Origin: Acidobacteriota bacterium
Lineage (GTDB): Bacteria; Acidobacteriota; Thermoanaerobaculia; Thermoanaerobaculales; Thermoanaerobaculaceae
Reading direction: 5' to 3'
Assembly (NCBI GenBank): GCA_021782525.1
Contig: JAJXUY010000015.1
Coordinates: 1-14,073, forward strand
Length of the DNA stretch: 14,073 bases
Numbering within the stretch: position 1 is the first letter of the stretch; each line of letters begins with the position of its first letter. This document shows positions 7,693 through 13,561 of this stretch, one piece after another. Below the pieces are notes generated by a model. The model was not told where the DNA came from and made no database searches. It saw only the letters and a program-made list of their open reading frames with translations. The position numbers and the translations under genes are program-made.

Positions 7693-9255
7693 ATGGCGGA
7701 AGCGCTTGCATACTGGTCTCGGGTCAGCCTGCGGACAAAGGTCAACTTGGTGGTCATCGCCACTCTGGGCGTGGCCATGGGCACGGCCCAGGCGCTCATC
7801 GGGGCGCGGGCGAGGGCGGATTCGCAGCGGCGCGTCGAGGATGCGGCGACGGCGGTAGCCACCGCCGCCGCGCTCGCCATTCAGTCGTTCACCGAGACCA
7901 ACGACATGGATGGGCTCCGGCGCTTCACCCAGGACATGGCCCGAGGCTCGGAGGTCAAGCGCATCGCGTCCGTGCGCAGCGCGATCACCGAGAGGGACTT
8001 CGGCGTCGCCAAGGACGCACAGCCGGTCGACGAGCTGGAACGTCATGTCCTCGAGAACGGCCAGCGCGTCGTCGTCACCGACCACGACGCCCACACCATC
8101 CGCTACCTGCGGCCGATCGTCGCCGAGTCGAGCTGCCTCGGCTGCCACACGAAGGCCAAGGCAGGCGACGTTCTCGGTGCGGCGAGCGTGACCCTGTCGA
8201 TGGCCGCGGCCGATGCCGAGCAGCGCGCGCTGCTCGCCTACTCGCTGGCGACGTTCCTCGTCGGCACGCTGCTGCTCACCCTGGCCCTGAGCGTGTTCCT
8301 CAGCCGGATGGTGATTCGGCCCGTGGGACGCCTCGCCGATGCCGTGGGCGTCGCGACGACCGGAGACCTGACGGTCACGATCGCCGAGCGCGGCGAAGAC
8401 GTCATCGGCCGGCTCAGCAAAGGCCTGGCTAAGCTGATCGCCGACCTCCGAGGCAACGTGACGGCGATCGCCGCCAGTGCATCCGCGCTCAAGTCCGCAT
8501 CTGACGACCTCATCACGACGAGCATGGCGATGAGCGCCGACGCCGAGAGGACGAGCGACAAAAGCGTCGGCGCCGCGCACGCCGGCCAGGAGATCAACGA
8601 TCACATCCAGACCGTTGCCTCCGGGCTCGAGGAGCTGGGCGCGAGCATCCGTGAGGTGGCGCGAAACAGCAGCGCCGCCTCGGTGAGCGTCGGGGAGACC
8701 GTCAAGGCCGTCGAGTCGGCCCGGGACACAGTGGACCGGCTAGGTGCTGCCTCAGCCGAGATCGCCGGCATCCTCAAGCTTATCTCGGCCGTGGCGGAAC
8801 AGACGAACCTGCTGGCGCTCAACGCGACGATCGAGGCCGCCCGCGCCGGCGAGGCGGGCAAGGGCTTTGCGGTAGTCGCCGGCGAGGTCAAGGAGCTGGC
8901 CAAGGAGACGGCCAAGGCCGCGGAGGAGATCACCGTCAAGATTGGCGCTATGCAGAGCGGCGCGCATGATGCGATCGCGGCGATGGGAACGGTCGTCGAG
9001 GTGGTCGCGCGGATCAGCGAGATCTCCGGCGCCATCGCGGCCACGACCGAGGCCCAGAGCTTGACCGCGGCCGAGATGGCCCACAGCGTCACCTCCTCGG
9101 CGAGCCGGAGCGCCGAGGTGGCGGGCAGTGCGACGGAGGTCGCGGATATCGCGCAGAGCACCGTGGCCAGCGCCACGACCGTACACAAGGCGGCGATACG
9201 GCTCGGCCACGTGTCGGCGGAGTTGCAGCGGCTCGTCGAGCGTTTCAAGGCCTGA
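7693..9255 (+). CDS. Methyl-accepting chemotaxis protein with heme c-type CxxCH sensor domain
   Basis: 520 residues from the ATG at 7693, which has AGAGGGGA upstream; an earlier in-frame ATG at 7642 lacks a site. Order: first membrane helix (about 17-36); periplasmic sensor domain (about 37-180) carrying Cys148-Leu-Gly-Cys151-His152, the covalent heme c motif, just after [10 protein letters not shown]; second helix (about 182-203); HAMP linker (about 204-257); long coiled-coil signalling domain. The conserved hairpin tip lies at 369-403, including EQTNLLALN and [19 protein letters not shown]. This arrangement matches heme c PAS-like or DUF3365-like chemoreceptors known from Geobacter, which sense redox state or gases. 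It should signal through CheW/CheA, neither of which is in the window. No C-terminal CheR-docking pentapeptide is seen. Gln- and Glu-rich positions that may be methylated cannot be fixed. Confidence 0.93.
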   Translation: MAEALAYWSRVSLRTKVNLVVIATLGVAMGTAQALIGARARADSQRRVEDAATAVATAAALAIQSFTETNDMDGLRRFTQDMARGSEVKRIASVRSAITERDFGVAKDAQPVDELERHVLENGQRVVVTDHDAHTIRYLRPIVAESSCLGCHTKAKAGDVLGAASVTLSMAAADAEQRALLAYSLATFLVGTLLLTLALSVFLSRMVIRPVGRLADAVGVATTGDLTVTIAERGEDVIGRLSKGLAKLIADLRGNVTAIAASASALKSASDDLITTSMAMSADAERTSDKSVGAAHAGQEINDHIQTVASGLEELGASIREVARNSSAASVSVGETVKAVESARDTVDRLGAASAEIAGILKLISAVAEQTNLLALNATIEAARAGEAGKGFAVVAGEVKELAKETAKAAEEITVKIGAMQSGAHDAIAAMGTVVEVVARISEISGAIAATTEAQSLTAAEMAHSVTSSASRSAEVAGSATEVADIAQSTVASATTVHKAAIRLGHVSAELQRLVERFKA

Positions 9256-9330
9256 GACCGGGCGGCCGAGCGGGCTGCCTTGCTGACGCTCGCAGCCCAC
9301 CTCGAGCGGACGGGATCGGCGTGGGATCCA

Positions 9331-9438
9331 GCACCGTTGCCGGCTTCAACGGCGGGGCACCGGAGCGGCCCACCGGGACAGGAGCGGTACCGGGTACGCC
9401 ATCTCACCTCCTTCTTGGAGAAGGAGGCGTCAGGCACG
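9331..9438. repeat. Intergenic repeat block with perfect 9-bp hairpin
   Basis: Contains GCACCGTTGCCGGC (9331-9344, identical to 4936-4949) within a CCGTTG/CAACGG inverted repeat; GGTACCGGGTACG (9386-9398) followed by CCATCTCACC; the hairpin CCTCCTTCT / TGG / AGAAGGAGG (9407-9427); and GGCGTCAGGCACG (9426-9438). The hairpin sits 152 bases after the chemoreceptor stop and might terminate transcription, but its position between two palindrome copies suggests it belongs to the repeat. No gene is seen in the rest of 9256-9590. Confidence 0.6.
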
Positions 9439-9590
9439 TAAGCAGGCCCTCATCCTGGTTGGGCGGCCCTGGCGTCGATCCGGCGCGTAGCCCGGGGCGG
9501 TGAGCGGCCGAGACGCTGCCTCGACTCCCTGAGCGCCCGACGCCTGTCCGCGGGCTTCCCACACCGGGGTGGGCGTGGGAGGATGGCGCC

Positions 9591-10538
9591 ATGACGACAC
9601 GGGCTGAGTGGCGGCGTGCTGTCGGGGCGGTCCGGTCCGGGGCGACGGCGGCGGCCGCCGCCCTCCTTCTGCTCGCTGGGTGCGGGCGTGGCGGCAAAGC
9701 GGTCGCTCCCGGCGCGGCGGCGTCGTGGGAGGCGAAGCTCATCGCCCAGCGCACCGAGAAGGACCGCGAGTTCAAGACGTCGCCGACGTCGCCGATGGCG
9801 GGCGCCGCCCGCACCGTCATCAACGCGCCGGGCGGCGGCTGGGTTGCGGCGAGTGCCGACGGTCTCGTCGTCACGCCGGAGGCACCGGCGGGGAGCGCGC
9901 TCTCGTTCGCGTTCGCCTCCGGCTGGCGCTGGCGGGGAACGCCGGCGCGCGCGTGGCTCGAGACCCGCGGCGCGGCGATCGAGCCCGGTGCGCTTCCCGA
10001 GGGTGCGCTATTCCGCCTCGGCCGGTTCACGCTCGCCACGTACGCCTTCTCGGAGCAGCTCGCGGTGATCGAGTTCGACCCCGACCGCGCAGCCGTGCGC
10101 GCGTTCCGGCACCTGCTCTACTACGCGCCCGACCCGGCGTTCGTCGTGCCGGCGAAGGTCGAGAGGGTGACGCCGCCCGAGCCCGTGACGCTGGCGACCA
10201 GCCGTAACCTCGAGAAGAAGTACTTCCGCTGGGCCCGCCTGCGCTTCGACCTCGGCGGGACGGCGTGCGTGCTCACCGCGTTCAAGGTGCGGCCCGACGA
10301 CCCGGCGGACACCAGCCTGTTCGTGCCGTTCGCCGACCGCACCTCGGGGGCCGAGACGTACGGGTCCGGGCGGTTCATGGACCTCGAGCAGCCGGCCGGC
10401 GCGACGGTGGAGCTCGACTTCAACCGCGCCTACAACCCGCTGTGCAACTATTCGCCCGCCTACAACTGCCCGCTCCCGCCGGCGGAGAACCGGCTCGCGG
10501 CCGCGGTGCGCGCCGGCGAGAGGACGTACCCGCACTGA
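9591..10538 (+). CDS. DUF1684 family lipoprotein
   Basis: 315 residues, start preceded by GGGAGGAT. The N-terminus has a hydrophobic stretch and the lipobox LLAGC with Cys31, so the mature protein should be a lipoprotein anchored in an envelope membrane. The rest matches the DUF1684 family closely: KDREFKTSPTSPM near residues 58-70, an FRHLLYYAPDPAF stretch in mid-protein, TSRNLEKKYFRWARLRFDLGG, then the strongly conserved end LFVPFADRTSGAETYGSGR, LDFNRAYNPLCNYSPAYNCP and LPPAENRL. The family has no established reaction that I can state. The gene is alone, downstream of a repeat block and upstream of the ArsR operon. Two cysteines in NPLCNY and YNCPLP are typical of the family. Confidence 0.92.
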   Translation: MTTRAEWRRAVGAVRSGATAAAAALLLLAGCGRGGKAVAPGAAASWEAKLIAQRTEKDREFKTSPTSPMAGAARTVINAPGGGWVAASADGLVVTPEAPAGSALSFAFASGWRWRGTPARAWLETRGAAIEPGALPEGALFRLGRFTLATYAFSEQLAVIEFDPDRAAVRAFRHLLYYAPDPAFVVPAKVERVTPPEPVTLATSRNLEKKYFRWARLRFDLGGTACVLTAFKVRPDDPADTSLFVPFADRTSGAETYGSGRFMDLEQPAGATVELDFNRAYNPLCNYSPAYNCPLPPAENRLAAAVRAGERTYPH

Positions 10539-10545
10539 GCCCACG

Positions 10546-10570
10546 CGCCGCCGGCCCGACGGGCGCGGCG
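10546..10570 (+). terminator. Hairpin after the DUF1684 gene
   Basis: CGCCGC (10546-10551) plus GCCC (10554-10557) pair with GGGC and GCGGCG (10561-10570) around GAC, leaving a 2-base bulge. It begins 7 bases after the stop. There is no T-run, as with other candidate terminators in this window. Confidence 0.35.
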
Positions 10571-10579
10571 ACGGCATGG

Positions 10580-10638
10580 GGTGCCCGGTACGCCGGCGGT
10601 GCAACTGCGCCACCGGCCCGGCGGCAGGTACCAGGTGG
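10580..10638. repeat. Paired short intergenic palindrome
   Basis: GGTGCCCGGTACG (10580-10592) and GGTACCAGGTGG (10627-10638) flank an internal GGTG/CACC hairpin. The spacing and the inner stem resemble the pair at 9386-9438. The second copy ends 15 bases before the -35 box of the ArsR promoter. Confidence 0.5.
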
Positions 10639-10653
10639 TCTGTCCGCCCTCGC

Positions 10654-10683
10654 TTGACATGCAAGTATTCACTTGCCTATTAT
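10654..10683 (+). promoter_or_regulatory. Sigma70 promoter of the ArsR operon, likely giving a leaderless mRNA
   Basis: A perfect TTGACA (10654-10659) and TATTAT (10678-10683) are separated by 18 bases. A start site 7 bases below the -10 box falls on G10690, the first base of the GTG start codon. There is no room for a ribosome binding site between the -10 box and the GTG. Confidence 0.75.
10661..10676. promoter_or_regulatory. Probable ArsR operator inside the promoter spacer
   Basis: GCAAGTATTCACTTGC is a perfect inverted repeat (6-bp arms, 4-base centre) that fills the spacer between the -35 and -10 boxes. A dimeric regulator bound here would block RNA polymerase. Since the first gene of the transcript is an ArsR-family repressor, autoregulation is the natural reading. 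This is inferred from position and symmetry. Confidence 0.7.
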
Positions 10684-10689
10684 CAACCC

Positions 10690-11058
10690 GTGAGCGACGT
10701 GGACCTGCTCTTCAAGGCCTTGGCCGACCGCGGGCGGCGGAAGCTCCTGGACCGCCTGCACGCCAACGACGGCCAGACGCTCGGCGAGCTGTGCCGGCAC
10801 CTGGACATGACGCGCCAGGGTGTGACGCAGCACCTCGCCGTCCTCGAGGCGGCGAACCTGGTGGCGGTGCAGTGGCGCGGGCGCGAGAAGCTGCACTTTC
10901 TCAACCCGGTGCCGCTGCAGGAAATCTACGACCGCTGGATCTGCAAGTTCGAGCGGCTGCGCCTAGCGGCCCTGCGCGACCTGAAGCGCCGCCTGGAAGA
11001 AGGCGGCAAGGGCACCACCCGAACGAAAGGGGGACGCGATGAGCACCGCAGACCGTAG
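10690..11058 (+). CDS. ArsR-family winged-helix transcriptional regulator
   Basis: 122 residues from a GTG start at 10690. A frame open back to 10576 would run through the promoter, and the conserved domain begins exactly at SDVDLLFKALADRGRRKLL, so GTG is preferred. The winged helix-turn-helix spans about residues 5-72: LGELCRHLDM is the first helix of the motif, TRQGVTQHLAVLE (41-53) the recognition helix, and VAVQWRGREKLHFLN (58-72) the wing. The metal-binding ELCVCDL-type cysteine motif of arsenic or cadmium sensors is absent; this belongs to the ArsR group that is paired with SRPBCC genes and whose signal is usually unknown. The C-terminal part is a helix (about 76-104) followed by a basic tail. 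The stop overlaps the next gene by 20 bases, so the two are likely translated together. Confidence 0.92.
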   Translation: MSDVDLLFKALADRGRRKLLDRLHANDGQTLGELCRHLDMTRQGVTQHLAVLEAANLVAVQWRGREKLHFLNPVPLQEIYDRWICKFERLRLAALRDLKRRLEEGGKGTTRTKGGRDEHRRP

Positions 11059-11500
11059 CACCTTCGTCTACGTGACCTATATCCGCACCACGCCCGAGAG
11101 GCTGTGGGCGGCCCTCACCGACCCGCAGTTCGTCCGCCAGTACTGGTTCGACATGACCGTCGAGTGCGCCTGGACGAAGGGTTCGTCGTGGAAGTTGGTC
11201 GGCGCGGACGGGAGCGTGACCGACACCGGCGAGATCCTGGAGATCGACCCGCCGCGGCGGATGGTCATCCGCTGGCTGAACGAGTGGAAGCCGGAGCTCA
11301 AGGCCGAAGGCCCGAGCCGCTGCACGATCGAGCTCGAGCCCGCGGGCGCCGCGGTGAAGCTCACCATCACGCACGCGATCGACCGGCGGGAGTCGAGGTT
11401 CATCACGGCCGTGTCCGGCGGCTGGCCGCGCATCCTGTCGAACCTGAAATCGCTGCTCGAGACCGGGGCGATCGCCACCACGTCCCACCCCGGGCATTGA
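11039..11500 (+). CDS. SRPBCC (AHSA1 / START-like) family protein
   Basis: 153 residues. AAAGGGGG lies upstream of the ATG, inside the end of the ArsR gene. The N-terminus has the family pattern VYVTYIRTTPERLWAALTDP (10-29) followed by FVRQYWF; then G-E-I-L-E-I-D-P-P-R-R-M-V-I-R-W (64-79), and the C-terminal helix with GGWPRILSNLKSLLETG (127-143). The fold is a helix-grip cavity that binds hydrophobic ligands. Members paired with ArsR regulators are common and poorly understood; the likely reading is a cytoplasmic ligand-binding or stress protein whose expression the upstream repressor controls. Length is normal. Confidence 0.92.
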   Translation: MSTADRSTFVYVTYIRTTPERLWAALTDPQFVRQYWFDMTVECAWTKGSSWKLVGADGSVTDTGEILEIDPPRRMVIRWLNEWKPELKAEGPSRCTIELEPAGAAVKLTITHAIDRRESRFITAVSGGWPRILSNLKSLLETGAIATTSHPGH

Positions 11501-11563
11501 TCTCGACCTGCCGCTCGACCTCAGGACCTCACGCTCTCGGGTGACGGGCCGGCCTCGACGCCC

Positions 11564-11580
11564 GCCGAGCGCCGCTCGGC
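11564..11580. terminator. Hairpin after the ArsR-SRPBCC operon
   Basis: GCCGAGC (11564-11570) and GCTCGGC (11574-11580) form a perfect 7-bp stem with a 3-base loop, 63 bases beyond the SRPBCC stop. No T-run. It could work in either direction between the convergent genes. Confidence 0.35.
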
Positions 11581-11629
11581 CGCGGACTCGGCATCGGTGG
11601 CCGACGAGGCAATCGGGGCGCGCCGGCCA

Positions 11630-11649
11630 GACCCGGCGCCGGCCGGGTC
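11630..11649 (-). terminator. Hairpin overlapping the stop of the small Cys/His gene
   Basis: GACCCGG (11630-11636) pairs with CCGGGTC (11643-11649) with a 6-base loop. The arm nearer the gene includes two bases of its TGA. A stem this close to the stop could terminate or protect the short mRNA. Confidence 0.3.
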
Positions 11650-11842
11650 AGGCGAACTTGTCGGCACGGAAGCGGTAGCGCTCGACGAACGCCCGCCTTT
11701 CCTCCTCGGGCAGGGACTTCATGTAACTCTTCCAGCCCGGGCAGACGTTGGCGTGCCACCGCCACAGGCGCCCGAGGAACGACTCGGGCCTCTGGTCGTA
11801 CCTCTTGCGCCACTGGCAGGTGGCGCACCCGGACGCGCTCAT
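11648..11842 (-). CDS. Small conserved CxxC / HxxxC protein, possible zinc binder
   Basis: 64 residues from the ATG at 11842, which follows GAGGAGGAGG. A longer frame reaches 12130, but only this part has protein-like composition. It contains Cys6-x2-Cys9 and His30-x3-Cys34, separated by a basic, Trp-rich middle (FLGRLWRWHANVCPGWKSYM, 22-41), then a helical tail SLPEEERRAFVERYRF. The four residues could hold one zinc ion. I believe similar small proteins with an LGRLWRWH...CPGWK core occur in other environmental bacteria, but this is from memory. No signal peptide or membrane segment, so cytoplasmic. It faces the ArsR-SRPBCC operon and diverges from the NmrA-like gene. Function unknown. Confidence 0.8.
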   Translation of the reverse strand: MSASGCATCQWRKRYDQRPESFLGRLWRWHANVCPGWKSYMKSLPEEERRAFVERYRFRADKFA

Positions 11843-12386
11843 GATCGCCTCCTCCTCGGGCACTGATGGAGCATGGCCGCACCGCTCTCCTGAGCCCGGG
11901 GCGTTCATCCCTCTGCCTCCAGAGCATACCCCTGCCGAGCGGCCGGTCGGCGCCACGTACGACAGGCTTACCTTCTCGATCCGGCTCGACGTTGCGCGGT
12001 TGCGATATCCTGACGGGTACCAGGTACGGTGAAGTTGACGAACGTCGTTGGATGGGCGGACCGGGTGCCGGGCTCTCACGAGGGGAACTGTGGACGTGAC
12101 CCCAACCGGCGTCTGTTCTTCCGGTACCACCCGTCTCGCCGCGGCGAACGGTTCCCGGCCGCGCAGCCGAAAGGCGCCACCTCAGTGCGAACCGGCGCGG
12201 GCGGTCGAGGACTCCCTCCTCGCACTCCCACGCGAGGGCGCGGGCGGGCGCTCGACTCACGCTCGGCGCGCTCGTCGCTCTGCAGCCTATCGACCGGCGC
12301 CGCCGCCGGCCGCCCAGGAATGACGCTCCGGCGACGCCTGTTGGACGAACACGCGGCCGTGAGGCCGGGACCCGGGGAGAGCGCCC
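11843..12386. other. Intergenic region with a palindrome pair, no gene seen
   Basis: 544 bases between diverging genes. GGTACCAGGTACG (12016-12028) and GGTGCCGGGCTCT (12064-12076, diverged) form another pair. CCAGGAATGACGCTCCG at 12314-12330 matches 5139-5155 with one mismatch. Frames here are shadows without ribosome binding sites. I could not find a convincing promoter for either flanking gene. Confidence 0.45.
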
Positions 12387-13265
12387 ATGAGCATCGTGAT
12401 CACGACACCTACAGGTCACATCGGTTCGGAGCTGACCCGCCGCCTGCTCGACGCGGGCGAGAAGCCGACACTCCTCGTCCGCAATCCGGAGAAGGTGGCC
12501 GCGGCGAAGGCGCGAGGAGCAAAGGTCGCGCAGGGCTCGCTCGAGGACGAGGCGTTCGTCCGCGAGGCCACGAAGGGCGCCACGGCGCTGTTCTGGCTGA
12601 CGCCGCCCAGGTTCGACGCGCCCGTCTTCCGGCGGTACCAGCGGCGTCTCGGCGCGATCGCCGCCAAGGCCATCGCGGCCAACGCGATCCCCCGCGTGGT
12701 CAACCTCTCGAGCATCGGGGCGCAGCTCCCGAGCGGCGTCGGGCCAGTCAGCGGCCTGCACGAGGTCGAGGAGGCGATCGATCGGGTGGCGGGCGACGTG
12801 ACCCACCTGCGCGCCGGCGACTTCATGGAGAACATGCTCAATTTCGTCGCGAGCATCAAGTCGACAGGGGCGTTCTTCTTGCCCGTGCCGCCCGACGTGA
12901 AGCTCCCGATGGTGGCGACGCGCGACATCGCCGAGGTGGCCGCCCGGGTGCTGCTCGACGACTCGTGGTCCGGGCGGCGCGCCGTCACCGTGTACGGTCC
13001 CGAGTTGCTCTCCCACGCCGAGGTGGCCGCGACGCTCAGCGACGTGCTCGGCCGGCCGGTCGGCTTCACGCAGGTCACGCCCGACCAGGCGCGCCAGGCG
13101 ATGCTCGGGATGGGTTTCACCGCCGACCTCGTGGCCGAGTTCCTGGAGATGTACGACGCCTTCTCGACCGGCAGGATCGTGCATGGCTTGCCGGCGAAGC
13201 CGGACTTCCGCGGCACGACCACCTTCCGTGAGTTCGCGGCCACCGTGATCAAACCCCGACTTTGA
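12387..13265 (+). CDS. NmrA-like / atypical SDR NAD(P)-binding protein
   Basis: 292 residues with GGGGAGA upstream of the ATG. The N-terminal Rossmann motif TPTGHIG (7-13) follows the first beta strand MSIVIT and binds NAD(P). Arg32 in LLVRNPEKV suggests preference for NADP. Other family marks are the GSLEDEAFVREATKGATALFWLTPP region (50-74), RVVNLSSIGAQ (103-113) at the place of the SDR catalytic Ser strand, LRAGDFMENML (146-156), and MVATRDIAEVAARVLLDD (174-191) near the substrate side. The usual YxxxK active site is not present, as in NmrA/HSCARG and NAD(P)H azoreductase-type relatives. It is thus either a redox-sensing protein or a quinone/azo-type reductase. The C-terminal end (ATVIKPRL) is complete. 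It converges on glgC. Confidence 0.9.
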   Translation: MSIVITTPTGHIGSELTRRLLDAGEKPTLLVRNPEKVAAAKARGAKVAQGSLEDEAFVREATKGATALFWLTPPRFDAPVFRRYQRRLGAIAAKAIAANAIPRVVNLSSIGAQLPSGVGPVSGLHEVEEAIDRVAGDVTHLRAGDFMENMLNFVASIKSTGAFFLPVPPDVKLPMVATRDIAEVAARVLLDDSWSGRRAVTVYGPELLSHAEVAATLSDVLGRPVGFTQVTPDQARQAMLGMGFTADLVAEFLEMYDAFSTGRIVHGLPAKPDFRGTTTFREFAATVIKPRL

Positions 13266-13405
13266 CAACACGGCCCACTGTATAGCCAGCTCGCCTTCTC
13301 CACCCGAGCATCGGCACAGCGGGGTCAGGCTGGCGTTGTCACGTGGTCGTCGGGCAACCCAACGCGCCCTGATACCGATAGGTCATCGGCCGGAGAGGCA
13401 TGGCC

Positions 13406-13518
13406 GTCAATGCGAGGACACCGCACGCAGCGAGGTGGCCGAAGCCATTGCGTTCCCACCTCTCCCGCTCTCGTCAGCCTGCGAGGTCGCTTCGGGCGCT
13501 GCGCGGCCTCGCAACGAC
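13406..13518. repeat. 113-base palindromic MITE-like element
   Basis: The ends are GTCAATGCGAGG (13406-13417) and CCTCGCAACGAC (13507-13518), inverted repeats matching at 10 of 12 positions. Inside are CGAAGCCATTGCG (13439-13451) and a TGCGAGGTCGCTTCG stretch (13480-13494) that folds against GCGCGGCCTCGCA. This resembles the GTCATTGCGAGG...GCGAAGCGAC...GCAATCTC repeats I recall from many environmental bacterial genomes. It lies between the convergent NmrA-like and glgC genes and could also end transcription. Confidence 0.6.
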
Positions 13519-13561
13519 ATCTGACTGGGGTGCCGCCTCGCCATGACCGCAGGAAAGGCGA

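Noticed and set aside
7339..8604. Minus-strand 421-codon frame
   Set aside because: It is the reverse of the chemoreceptor's third-position GC pattern; the real protein is on the plus strand.
10576..10689. Upstream ATG start for the ArsR gene
   Set aside because: The added 38 residues would be encoded by the promoter and operator, and the conserved domain begins right at the GTG.
1876..12076. CRISPR array as explanation of the repeated motif
   Set aside because: The copies are short, degenerate and scattered over 10 kb; there are no regular spacers and no cas genes.
11529..13271. Minus-strand 580-codon frame, the longest in the window
   Set aside because: It spans the antisense of the NmrA-like gene, the intergenic gap and another frame of the small Cys/His gene. 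Its composition is Arg/Gly/Pro-rich with no domain.
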